DNA of 64,000 bases from Perilla frutescens. Taxonomy: Eukaryota > Streptophyta > Magnoliopsida > Lamiales > Lamiaceae. The first letter of the stretch is position 1, and every line of letters starts with the position of its first letter. Location: NCBI GenBank assembly GCA_026008535.1, contig BRKX01000010.1, positions 811,001 to 875,000 of the forward strand. The letters run 5' to 3'. The notes below the pieces were generated by a model. The model searched no databases. It saw only the letters and a list, made by a program, of their open reading frames with translations, and had not been told where the DNA came from. Below are positions 10,182 to 21,842 of the stretch, in pieces. Both the position numbers and the translations under genes were made by a program.

Positions 10182-10800
10182 CTCCATCTCCACCACCACT
10201 CTTTTCTTTTCATTTCCTTATTATTTACCACCAATTACCAAATATAGTCTATATGCACACATATATAGCCTAGATTAAAAATATTCAAGCATGCATTTAC
10301 CAACTACCTGCATCGACTAATCATCATCATCATCTGCTTCATTTTCTTCTTATTTTTGATTCCCTTGCCTTTCTTAATTACTCATGTATAGTGTATACTA
10401 CTAGCTAGTTTCTAAATGTCTTGTCACTTTATATTTATATATATAAAATCTCAACTTTTCTCATTCTGCAACACATATTGCATGACACGGCCATGCATAA
10501 AAATTAATACAAACATATAGTGAAGAGACAAAGCACGAGAATTATTGATGAGTTTCATCGAGGGCTATTCACAGCAGGCAACAATTGAATTGTATTCATT
10601 ATTCGGTATGATGGTATGACTATCACTATCACTATCATTATCCCTATGATTATAGAGAAAGATGAGGGGGTGCATTCTCCATGATCAAGCAGCATTTCCA
10701 AATGCGTACAAGAATAGATTAAAGCTGAAAATCGGGCATTGTGTATACTCACTTGTTTAATTATCGAGTCTTGACAATAGGTGAAGACGTAGAGAAATTA
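10182..10800. other. Convergent 3' flanks of the CAR and DMT genes
   Basis: Holds the presumed 3' UTRs of the two convergently transcribed genes. AT-rich, with short TATATA runs and a TATCAC repeat around 10620. No additional gene seen. Confidence 0.5.
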
Positions 10801-13309
10801 TTATTCATTTGAAGAGCTTGATCTTGCTCCCACTATCTGCACTGTTAGGCTCCCACCTAGCAGAAGAGATTGTGAGTTAGTTAGCATTCACCTCTACGTA
10901 CCGAGCATATGCAAATTATGCATCAACGAAAAGGAAACGAGGTCTACCAAGCACCAGAGCAGCTCCAATCCATCCACTCACTCCCCATCTCTCACCAAGT
11001 AAGAACCAAGCAAATCCAGCACCCCATACTGGTTCCAACCCATATATTATCGCTGTTTCTGTTGCTGAAACGTCGCGCATTGCTGTCATCTGCACAGCAT
11101 ATATTTATCAAACTCACTCAGATCGTATACCCATATATATAAGCTGAGATGAGTTTTGTTTTCAGCACAACATTCTTCAACAATGGAAAACGTACCTCCA
11201 CCCACAAGCACAGGCCTGTTGAAAATATCCCAGTATACAATGCAGGTATCCAAGGAAAACATGAAATCCAATCCAAAACTGTTCCCCACGTCCAAGATAA
11301 TGGATTTGATGCATTAATATCTCCAGCAAACCCGCCTTCGATCAAGTACCAAACAGTTGATAGGAAGGCAACAACGCATACCTATACAATTCAATAGTGG
11401 AACTTGCATGACCAACATGAAGAGTAAAATGCAGGCAAAACAAAACACACGAGTTATGAACTCACCTCATATCCAAGGAGTGCTAAAAGATTCTCTCGTT
11501 TTGTGCTTCTTGAAATATGTTCCGTTCTTAGCATATGAATTCCAAAAGACACCGCACTTAACAAGTTTAGCAAGTCTCCAATCTGTTAACAACTATAACA
11601 AATTAGGTGAGATCTTTGTGTGTACATGCATATGGATTCCAGACGAAACAAAAGAAGCAAAGATATTCAAGGAAAACAAATTTGAATCTGAATAACTTAA
11701 TCCGAAGCCATACTGAAGAACAATCTATCACGGCATATTCTATAGGGAAACCAAGTATACACTTACACATGGAGGTGATCCACTGGATTCCAGCATTGCA
11801 ACTCCAACAATTGATGCAAGAGCTCCAAACCACGTATATACAGGTATTTTAGATCCTAGCATGCCATCAATCAAGGGCACAACAAGTACCTAAAATTACA
11901 CAAGTCAGGAGAAGCCAAACTATTGAGTATTCCCGACTGAAAATGTCTTGTTAGAATTCTTAGATTTGTACAAAAAATCTTCAATGTTCTTCTTACAGTG
12001 AACATGGAAAGAAATGATGCTCGTCCAGCATCAGATGTGAGAAGTCCAAGGGCTTGCAAGATGTACCCTAAGCTGACCCAAAATCCCAACTCCAATCCTG
12101 CATTACGAGTCTGAGGATCATCCCTAGCCTGATACACGAATGGTAAAAATGGAATGGCAGCAACAGCAAACCGCACCACGGTGAAAGCCTCGGGATCAAT
12201 AATAGCTTCAACTTCCTTGACAACTGGAATGTTACTAGCTGCAACAACATGACCATACTAAGTTAACCAATTAATGCAATTACCAAAACATTTCAGCAGA
12301 GGAATTTCAGTTTGGCACCATTTGCAAATAACAGTCTTTGTCAATTACGTCCTTTCGAAATAATCCTTCGATGGATTGTTGTCATTGACCTTTTCCAGTT
12401 GTTGGCCAACAGTATTCTAATTGGCAATAGCAGTTTATCATACTCATCCACAATGTTAAATTTGGAGTTTTATTGATTTAGGGCCCCAAACAGTCAATAC
12501 ATGACCCAACAAATCATGTATTTTGCTTTTTTATTTTTAATAAATTCAAGTCCAAACTTAGTTTTCATCTTATGGTCCAGGTTGAAGCTAACCAATCTTT
12601 CTGGCTCTTATTCGAAAAAAAATCCAAACTTGCACAGAAAAGTTACATCTTCATCTCCATAACAATTTCCTCGAATATGTATAGCCTGAGACACAGTGAC
12701 TGCACAAAGTTATCGCAATTTCTACAGATGGTAATTCTATCGAGGTAAGCAAATGTTACTACTTAGATTCAGCAACTGTGTTTTAATTTTACTCTCTAAA
12801 CCGATTTGACAAAAAACAAAATCTTTCTTTTATCTTTTACCTAACTTCATTCAACACATATATACCACTTCAAATTGAAATCAACAGTAAAAAAAAAACA
12901 CAAATTTCTGAATCTCACCGTAAATAATCGTGATGGCATTGAGCAAAATGATGCTCCTCACTTTCTTAGATGCGAAGAATATCCTTCGCCACAATGCTCG
13001 CTTCTCAAACAACGATTTGAAACTCGAGCTTTTACCATAAACTCCACCGTCGTTCAATGGAGAATTCTCCAACGCTGTACCATTTTCCGAATGATTTTCC
13101 TCAACAGTAATCACTTCAACTGATTTTCCTCTCAGTCTCTTTCTCCCATTGCTGGAGGCATTATTGACGGAACAGCAACATGAAGAAGACGAATACAAAT
13201 TGGGCGAGCAAGGGATAACAAGGAGGCGTTTTGTGGAATAGATTGGGATAATGAAGGAAGATCGGAGAGAAGTTTTGGCGGCGGAGCTGAACGGCGACGG
13301 CGCAGCCAT
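10801..13309 (-). CDS. EamA/DMT-superfamily transporter, plastid-type
   Basis: Seven exons on the minus strand: 13309-12919, 12238-11997, 11889-11767, 11582-11466, 11381-11196, 11089-10948, 10856-10801. All junctions are GT-AG and in frame, giving 418 aa. Exon 1 encodes a Ser/Arg-rich N terminus (MAAPSPFSSAAKTSLRSS) fitting a chloroplast transit peptide. The rest is a ten-helix drug/metabolite transporter with two EamA repeats: SNIPVVKEVE, FWVSLGYILQALGLLTSDAG, SFLSMFTVLVVPLIDGMLG, FGALASIVGVAMLESSGSPP, FGIHMLRTEHISRST, YTGIFSTGLCLWVEMTAMRD, TETAIIYGLEPVWGAGFAWF and GWIGAALVLGGSLTVQI. The substrate is unknown; a plastid-envelope metabolite carrier is the natural inference. Exon 6 uses the donor GTAGAC. 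The exons are too short to stand out individually as open frames. Confidence 0.9.
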
Positions 13310-13843
13310 AGGTGGTGGAGGCGTGGAGCTCTCCGCAGCATAGCGCAGCTCTATGTAAAGAGTAAGATCGATTTTCGCAGCGTTTCTCTCTACATTGCCT
13401 AACGCTACAGTAATAGCAATTAAAAATTTAGGAAAAAATAACCAACCACGTTTTTACCCTTCTACCCCACGTGTTTTGCCGATTTTTAATTAATTAAATT
13501 TTAGAGATATTTTTCCATTTTTTTGAATTTTTTAACCTTGTGGACAGTGGTGGGAGAGATGGCTCTCTTTTGACTACACAAAATTTGAAACAATTAATTT
13601 CCAAGTGCATTTATTTGTGAGAAATGCATGTTTGCCCCCCTAAAATTTGCACATTTTAGTCTTCTACCCCCTACATTTTAATCTCTAGACTAGGGATATA
13701 TACGAGGCGGGTTAGAGTCGTATATTTTTTTGGGTGGGGCGAGTCTGGGTTGGTTTGGGTCGGGTTGACCCATGAATTAACCCGTCCAATATAGCACCTT
13801 ATATATATATACATATATGTGTGTGTGTATGTTTGCTTATATA
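13310..13843. other. DMT gene upstream region and AT-rich spacer
   Basis: The first 100 bases are probably the DMT 5' UTR and promoter. About 13690-13795 is a G-rich stretch starting TAGGGATATATACGAGGCGGG with repeated GGGTT words; it looks like half of a TAGGG-tipped element, but no right end was found. Confidence 0.4.
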
Positions 13844-14092
13844 CTCATTTCGTCTTATTTTGATAGACTTATTTGCTTTTTGGGATGTTCCGATATATAA
13901 GCATGTTTATATATATATTTAGCTAATTTATTAATATATGTCCATATTTAATATATTTACAATAAGCATTAATTCACTGTCAAATAAATAAATAAGGGCA
14001 TAATAGGAAATTTTCTTGATTAATTGTCTTTCCCAATCTATTTCTTAATTCTCATGAAAAATCTCAACCAATCTATCAAAATGGAACGGAGG

Positions 14093-14094
<2 letters not shown>
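13844..14094. mobile_element. Stowaway-like (Tc1/mariner) MITE
   Basis: Left CTCATTTCGTCTTATTTTGA and right end, read inverted, CCCTCCGTTCCATTTTGA. Flanked by TA-rich sequence consistent with the TA duplication. Length about 251 bp, non-coding. Confidence 0.6.
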
Positions 14095-14124
<30 letters not shown>

Positions 14125-14126
<2 letters not shown>

Positions 14127-14418
14127 ATTAATTGCCTTAAAATCATGAACTTTGAGTTTAGTTGTAAACTTAACATGAATTTTAAAAGTAGGCAATTAAA
14201 ACTCCAACTTTGAATTTGTGTGTTATTCAACACCCCAATTTTTTATAAAACAAATTGACATCATTTTCAAAAATTGGTGGTTGAGTCATGATGGGCTCGA
14301 AAAAACGAGCAAATTGTATGTTGATTGGAGGTTAGTTGATTAGTGTTTTAATTGCCTACTTTTAAAGTTCATGTTAAATTTGAAACTAAGCTCAAAGTTC
14401 ATAATTTTTAATTAATTC
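14125..14418. mobile_element. Fold-back MITE with GGATTAATTGCC tips
   Basis: The left arm (GGATTAATTGCCTTAAAATC, ATGAACTTTGAG) recurs inverted at the right (CTCAAAGTTCATAATTTTTA, ATTAATTC). An inner inverted pair around AGTAGGCAATTAAAAC is also clear. The same family occurs at 35.4 kb. Confidence 0.75.
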
Positions 14419-16499
14419 TATATATATATATATATATATATACACATGATAATAAAAAAAATGCATGGATTTAGAAGGCGACCACATTAATAAATAATAA
14501 ATATAAGGCGCGTTTGGGTTGTTGATCTTGTGATAAATTTATCCTCTCACCGTGGGACCTTTCTTCATCATCACCAACTTGTGTATTTCCTTGATCGGAA
14601 AATTCGACTTTAAAATATTAAAATTCAACCATATTATATATATATATATATATATCATGCAAGTTATTTAAATGTATTCATAATAACGAAAGCTAGACAT
14701 CATGTAACATGAGAGATATATACGATCACTTTCATTAATTAATTCCCTTAAATATTACACTCTAGATCGATCGCTATCATTTTTAATTAACAACGTATAT
14801 GTGTGTGTGTATATATACATATATATATATATATAACCCTCCTAATACCACGTACTTAATTATAATGTACGCAATGCCACCATAAAATCTCAATTATATT
14901 AAATATTGGTAGTAGGCAAACATTCATTTCTTAACAATTTTCTTGCACGAAATAAGAGATGGTCTTGCAAATTAATTAAGAATATTTGGGACAACGTAGC
15001 TATGTAGTATTCTTTAATTTAATTTGAAGAAATTGCACCCCCTTCTCAAAACCATCGATGTTGGGTTTGGTTAGACTAATTAGAAGCTTCCAATTCCAAT
15101 GAATTGAAGTTATAATTTCTATAATAACTTTATTTTAATAATCCCACCTTGAGAACATGAACACATTTTAATTTCACCAAAAAGGTAGCATCGAAACCAC
15201 GCAAAAAAATTATTATTTTCTTTAATTATTGTTGTGCTCTAGCTTTATCGGCAAATAATAATTAAGATTAATTCTATAGTAAAACATCTATGTAAGAATA
15301 ACATCTTTAGAACTTGTTTGCTAGACAGTGTGGTATAATGTTTAATATGTTTGATATAAGATATGTTATACCGTATAATATATATATATATATATATAGT
15401 TTGCTTAGATGTATTAGATTCTATATAAAATTTCAATTCCTAAAATATCTTTTAATCAGTTACAATACATTGTGTAAATATTCTATAATAAGATTTTTAA
15501 TTAATATCTGCAAGGTTATTTTAGTCTGCAATTTTTAATAATTATGTGTACCATATAAATGGTTAACACATGCCGGATCTTTACATAATCATAGCCTTTA
15601 TTATTACTAGTAAACATGATATTAGAGTGTTATAGGTATCTATTACAACCTTATATTACCTAGCAAACAAACTCTTATAGTAATAAAAAGTTATGGTCCC
15701 AACTCGGGACCAGTTATAAATAATAATAAATTCTATATTGTAATATTTCAGATTTTTTTAAGACCATTCTTAAAAAATTTACATGCATATATTAATAAAA
15801 TGACATTAAATATCAAATATATTTAAATATGTATATAAAATATCTAGAATTATTTAAGTATGTTGCATTAAACTTAAGATGTTATGAAATACTTATCTAA
15901 AATTAAATGTGATACATACATATTTTTAACATTTAATTTCCTAGATAGATTGTACATGAATGAATATTCTAAATTTAATATGCATTTTAAGTCGGGCTCG
16001 ATCGTGTATATTCCAAAATGTGTTGAATGTGAATTTTCAATTAATTTATCGATCACCAAAAGGAAAATAAAAAGAAAAAAGGGTTGTTGCATGCCATTAA
16101 TGCAAAATTCCTCATTGCATGTCTAAATTAAACGAAATATTCGATGAATATATATGTTTCACGTAATTAGAAGTAATAATAGTATTGATTTCGTTGATGA
16201 TATAAGTGGTTAATTTATCTAATTTTGTGTGGTAATTGAATTGAAGGTGAATTAATTAGGTGTTTATTAATTAAATGATGAATGCGTGATAGCTGGCTTA
16301 ATTAATTGGTAGCTCCAAAATTTGAATATAAAAAACCAGTACATGAATGTGTAATTAATATGATGTCTGGTTGCATCATTTTTAAATCTTGAGAAAAATA
16401 TTGAAGCATTTAAGTCAATAAAAACATATCAGACTTCTAGGAATAATCAAACCCTCTATTATATTATATTATATTATATTATATTATACATTATTAAAT
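14419..16499. other. AT-rich gene-free spacer with TA microsatellites
   Basis: Contains TA runs near 14420-14440, 14635-14655, 14815-14835 and 15379-15398, plus five or six ATATT-type pentamer repeats at about 16455-16488. Short overlapping frames near 15.3 and 15.9 kb are low-complexity and lack domains. No gene seen. Confidence 0.55.
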
Positions 16500-16905
16500 A
16501 CTTATATTCAAGGTTGCAAATTTATGCTTCTCCCAAAACTTTATTGCATCGACCGGCAGTTCAAATTTTCTGTTGCACGTATTTTTTTTTCGTGTTTCAC
16601 TATCGAATTTATAATTTTAATGATATTTATTATAAAATAAAATTTAATTATGACATAAATAATCATAGTCAATATTTATTAACAAAAAAATGGATTTAAA
16701 AAATTATAAAATTTAATTCTGAAATAATCAACCATGATAATGATTTATTTATTGAAAACTGAAAATTAAATACTAAAAAATAATTATAAACCCAATTGAA
16801 TAAGGTGAACCCTAATAAACAATCTTAAAATTAGACTAAATCACAAAAAAAATACAAAAAAAAACTGTAATTTGAAAGTGTAACACAGAAAATGCAACGA
16901 GAAAT
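16500..16905. repeat. Member of the AT-rich TGCAAC/CCCTAA dispersed family
   Basis: Carries the hallmarks seen in several other spacers: GTTGCACG near the left, a long AT core with TATAAACCC, GTGAACCCTAATAAACAATC, and ATGCAACGAGAAATCTC at the right. Weak inverted ends (GTTGCA...TGCAAC) suggest an old non-autonomous transposon. Confidence 0.5.
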
Positions 16906-17745
16906 CTCATGTGGGCCTGGACACCTTAATTTCTTTCTTGAACAAGTGATTATTCAAAATATGTTATAATTAATTTAGTGCCACCAGTATAAGTTTCCAT
17001 CAGATATATTAATTTAGTGACACTAAATTATTTGATCTCCCCTAAAATTAATGTTGGTTCCAAATCTAATACATAAATACACACACACACACAATATATA
17101 TATATATATAAATTACAGCCCCCTAAAAGTTTGACAGATATATTAATTACCTTGCTTTTTTTTGTCTGAGTACTGAACCAGTCGGAAAAGATTAATTGTC
17201 GCTCTAGACTAGCTCTATACACTTAGGCATGCAAGCAATCAAGGTTTTCGTATACTATATATATCATGAAATTAATAATATAATTCTAGATACCATAAGT
17301 TTGACTAGTAACGAACATTTATCGACTAGTTTGCAAGTTATTACACAGAAACGAACCTCGACTCTTAACAACACGGTCAATAGTGGTCGGTTCTTTTAGG
17401 GCGGAGAAAAAGCAAGAATTGGAGGAAAATGATATATAGAAATACTAAAAAAAGGTATGATGAGTAGATGAACAGCAATTAATATTGCAACATTAATGTT
17501 TAACAGAAGGTACAGACAAATTCAATTCAAGAAAATTAAAAAAAAGAAAAGAAAAAGAAAGAAGAAACTCTAGGCATTAACATCATCAGCTTCTAGCCTT
17601 GTTTCTTCCTTTCTTTTCCTTTTTTTGCTAAAACTAATTAAAATTCATAATGCCATGAAAAAAAAAAAAAAAACATTTAAATTTCTCTAACATAACGTAC
17701 CATTGAAATAGGTATTATATATCGACAGTAGCAAGCAAATTAAGC
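16906..17745. other. Spacer and 3' flank of the CLE gene
   Basis: AT-rich, with a short AC/TA microsatellite near 17080-17110. The last 100-200 bases before 17746 are probably the CLE 3' UTR. Nothing else recognised. Confidence 0.45.
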
Positions 17746-17994
17746 TTAGTTGTGAAGAGGGTTGGGACCGGTGTGTATTAATCTCTTGTCTTCCTCGTAC
17801 AAGTTGTCTGCACGCGCGGTTGCATGGTGGTGCAACCGCGCTTTCCTCGCCGGAGACCACCGCGGGCGGTGGCTGGCGCCGCTCCGCTCCGCCGCCGACG
17901 ATGGTAGGCAAGCTTGTGAGAATATCAAGAGGAAGCCCAGGTAGAAAACTGCAATATTAATTCTTGCAGCTGCTTGAGTAGTAGAAAGTGACAT
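17746..17994 (-). CDS. CLE peptide precursor, CLE16/17-type
   Basis: Intronless, 82 aa. CLE precursors are secreted and cut to a 12-residue (often arabinosylated) ligand for CLV1/BAM-type receptor kinases. The N terminus has a hydrophobic signal segment (INIAVFYLGFLLIFSQA, about residues 12-28), followed by a variable, basic spacer, and the protein ends exactly at the CLE motif RLIHTGPNPLHN (71-82) with no tail. The motif differs from RLVHTGPNPLHN, which I recall for Arabidopsis CLE16, by one conservative change. The frame is open to an ATG at 18048, but 17994 gives the usual length and signal-peptide position. CT-repeat sequence (GA on the plus strand, 18103-18133) lies about 110 bp upstream and may be leader or promoter. 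Confidence 0.92.
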   Translation of the reverse strand: MSLSTTQAAARINIAVFYLGFLLIFSQACLPSSAAERSGASHRPRWSPARKARLHHHATARADNLYEEDKRLIHTGPNPLHN

Positions 17995-18102
17995 TGTTTT
18001 CCAAAGAGCTACAAATGGAATGGATGCTGAAATACAAGGTAACAACACATCAAGCTAAGGAGTACTGATGTATATTCTATTCCAATCAAACTAAACCCTA
18101 CC

Positions 18103-18135
<33 letters not shown>

Positions 18136-18755
18136 GGTAAATAATGAGTGATAATATTGTGGTGAGCTCTCTCCTTATGTTATGGGTGAAGTCACATGAT
18201 CTTGACCCTTGATTCCTGGAACCTTCTTATGCATATCTTACTCTCTTTCTTGGAATTCTGTTTTTTTTTTTTTTTTCTGATATTTGCTTGTAAAAATCTT
18301 TAAAAAAAAAAGGTTAATGGTTTCGGAATCTGGTTATTGTCTATATATGTAGAAATTTGGTGCTTCAAGAAACAAAAAAATTAAGCTAAGAGAGTGTGGG
18401 ACTGTCCACTATTAATAGCCGCTGTCTGCGGTCCATATATATATATATAAATTATATATATACATACATAATTTATATATGTATATAAATTATAACTTGA
18501 TTGGTTATATATAAATAATATTAATATCTGGGTTTACTGTCCATATCTGTAAAAGGGTTGACTTAATTTTAAAGTTCTTCCTATAATGCAATGACTTTTT
18601 TCAGATCTCTGTCTGAAGCCATGCTTCTTTTATTACCTAGTATTTTTATGCTTTTAACCAAGATATATAAACCTAGTTAGATTTCATTCACTTTCTTTCA
18701 AACACAAATATAATTGAACTTAATTAAAGTGACAACAGAATTTAACCTCATGATC

Positions 18756-18838
<83 letters not shown>

Positions 18839-19873
18839 AAAGGTGCAGTCACAAAAATTATGTCCTAGCTAGAGGAGAGGAGAGTGATGTTTATTACAAA
18901 GTGGAATGACAACTATGCACGCACACAAATATATAATATGTGGGCCAATACTATAAGCAGAAGCCTTTTAATTTATTCAATTCTCTCCAGTCAAAGATTG
19001 CAACATGCATGTGCTTTCTAATTAATAATTAATCCAGGCTTCAATTCCATATATAGGGATTCCATCATTTATTTTTCTCTTAGTATATATGAAAGGGGAA
19101 AAAGAAAAGAGAGAGAGAGGGAGAGAGAATATGGGTAGTTCAACTTGGAAAATTAAGACCTTGTTTGATTTTATTTCCAACATTAATTTTCGATTTTCAG
19201 TATTTTCGGTTCGATTTACGAGGTGTATTAGTTTTTGAGAAAATGTAATGATTTTGTTATGATGAATGATTTAATGTTTAGAATTATAGGTTTAGAAAAT
19301 GGAAATATGTTTGTTTGATTATATTTTTGAATTTGAATTTATGGTTGAGATGAAAAGATAAATATTTGTGTGGTTATGATGAATTGATGAATATTTAAAT
19401 AATGGGTCCCACTATAATGATATATATATATATATATATATATGATTGAATAGGTTATATATGATTGAAAAAAGTAAAAATTGAAATTGAACGTTTTCGA
19501 TGTTTTGAATAGTAAAAGTGGGAAATTTCCATTTGGAAATGTAAACAACAAGCCCTAAATATTCTCGAAATTCAAATAACATTTCAATTCTCATGAGATC
19601 GTTTAAAAAAAAAAAGGATTCATTTGATTTCAATTAAGGTATATTAAAAAAAAAATACGGTACACGAAATGTAACACGGAAGTGACGGATGATTTGTTCC
19701 CATAAGAAATACTGTTTGGTTTTCAAATTGCGTTGGCTTCTAGGGTTGGTTGTCATACACTTTGACTTCTCTTATTTGACCATTTTCAACTGTGTGTAGT
19801 TTATTATATATATATAACATATTGACTCTTAAATAAAATCCAAATTTTTTTTATATTATTGGCATAGAGGGTG
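17995..19873. other. CLE upstream region and microsatellite-rich spacer
   Basis: Includes (GA)n at 18103-18133, a TA-rich patch at 18435-18500, and a joined (CT)n-(TA)n tract at about 18762-18834. From 19140 to 19560 there is AT-rich unique sequence with a TA run near 19425-19441. No gene seen. Confidence 0.55.
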
Positions 19874-19881
19874 ACAAATTT

Positions 19882-20409
19882 TAGGGTGAGCATTCAGCTT
19901 TTCGCTTCGATTCAGTCCCGAAAATATTAAAATTGAAGAAAATTGAAATTTTTAAAAATAGAACCGAACCGAACCGAAATATTTTGTTTCGATTTGGTTT
20001 TGAACCGATATTTTTTTAATTTTATGATTTTTTTTTTTACTTTAAATTCTCCTCATTCGATATAATTAAATACGTACAAGTACGAATTAACTAATTATCA
20101 AGATTCAAGTTCAAAAAATATCAATAAACAATTAAATAAAGTCCAAAAATGTGTAAAATTCAACAAAGCAAAGCCGAACAAACTATAAAGTCCAACAAAG
20201 TCGAGTATTTTTATTACTAATATATATAAATTCGATTTTTCAGTTCGGTTCGGGTATTTTCCCTTTGGACCGAACCGAAACCAAAATCTGAATTTTTATT
20301 AGAAAACGAACCGAATCGAATAGAATTTTAAAAAAAAATCGATTCGAAAAAACTGAACTAATTCAGTTCGATTCGATTCTCGAATTTCAGAACTTTTGGC
20401 TCACCCTTA
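19882..20409. mobile_element. hAT-like non-autonomous element built of CGAACCGAA words (528 bp)
   Basis: Left end TAGGGTGAGC, right end GCTCACCCTTA, flanked by ACAAATTT (19874-19881) and ACAAACTT (20410-20417), a 7-of-8 target duplication. The interior is many GAACCGAA/TTCGGTTC words in both orientations around an AT-rich middle. No transposase. Confidence 0.8.
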
Positions 20410-20429
20410 ACAAACTTAGTGAAATTGGC

Positions 20430-20592
20430 ATAGAAGAAGCAAGAGAATATGCCGCGCACTTTATTTATTGAAGAAGATTCCCAGTTTGAAATTCGCATCT
20501 TTTTTTTTCTTCTCAATTTATTGCCCAAAATTCATCTGATTTCCAGCAGTTAGTAAATTCTCTCCAATCTCTAACTCCAGCGGCATTTCCAG
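20430..20592 (+). other. Probable 5' UTR exon of the CREST-like gene
   Basis: Relatively pyrimidine-rich sequence ending TTTCCAG|GTATATAT, a good donor at 20593. A matching acceptor lies upstream of the ATG (near 21770). This implies a 5' UTR intron of about 1.2 kb that contains the 21.1 kb element. Inferred only. Confidence 0.4.
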
Positions 20593-21093
20593 GTATATAT
20601 ATACATATATATATATATAGATGTTTGATTTGTTTATTTATTTATTTATTTGATCTTTGTTATTTTGGTTTCAAAATAGTGTTAATTAATTGAATAGAGA
20701 ATGCCACTTGCCATGTATGGATTTTTAATTTCTGTTGATGAACATGCTCTGTTTTTGTTGTCGTCGCAATGAAAATAGAGTTCTGATTTTAAATCAGTGA
20801 TGGAAATAAATATCGGAATTAATGAAATGGTGATGAGAAATAAATTATATTATGCTCGGATGTTGAAGAAATGGGAAGTAATTAATAATCGTGTAGTGTT
20901 TTTCATTTTCCTTTTATCTTTTTGAAGTAATGATAACCAAATCATCCTTTGATAAGTTTTTTTTTTTTTTTTTAATATGATTGATCTTTTAATTCTTGAA
21001 ATGATTGAAAATTGTTTTTTAAAACTTCATAATTAAAAATTGAATGAGTTGAACTTAAAAGTGATGGTTTTAATTAATAGCTAGACTAATAAT

Positions 21094-21399
21094 TAGGGCT
21101 GGCAATTTCGGCCCGGCCCGAGAAAGCGGACCGGGCTAAAAAATAGGCCCAAAATAATTTTGGGCGGGCCGCTCAAAAGAATTTTAGACCGGGAAATATT
21201 CCGGACTCGGCTGGCCGGGACCGAAAATGGGAGAGGCCCGAATGTGCAAGGGTTTTTTGGCCCAAAAGGCTGAAAAATACACAAGGTCCACCTTTCCGGG
21301 CCGGGCCTTGAAGAAAATACCCGGATACCTTCAGGCCGGGCCGGGTCTCACATAAATTGGCCTGAAAAATTTTGTTGTAGGCCCGATTCGCCAGCTCTA
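21094..21399. mobile_element. hAT-like non-autonomous element built of GGCCCGGCC words (306 bp)
   Basis: Left tip TAGGGCTGGCAATTTCGGCC and inverted right tip TAGAGCTGGCGAATCGGGCC match at about 16 of 20. Flanks CTAATAAT (21086-21093) and CAAATAAT (21400-21407) match at 7 of 8. The body is GC-rich (GGCCCGG, GGGCCGG), sharply unlike the AT-rich surroundings. Confidence 0.8.
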
Positions 21400-21842
21400 C
21401 AAATAATACAATTAGTGAGGCCATTTTAAGTGGGAAAACTTTTAACTAACTAGGAGTTGATGTGTGGTATGTAGACATGGTTTCTCTTATACCAATTTCT
21501 ATATATATATATATATAAGATTAATAGTCATCACACCAGATTTATATATATATGCTTCAATTGATTGTGTTTATTGTTCTAGAAAACTAACTAAAGCATT
21601 GATCAGTAAGTTTTTAGATATATATATAAATCTTGTATATATAGTAATGTTCTTCTTTGCAAGTAGGCACTGAATAATAAACTAACTAATTAAAGCATTA
21701 TTGACATCTTAATGAAGTGGTGATTGCCCTTGAAATGAATTAATAATCTTGATTAATCTGCATATATCAGAACTGAACAATATTCATATCGCTGCTCCTT
21801 TTTTGGCAATGGATCAGTGGAGTTGAATTGGAACTATCTAAC

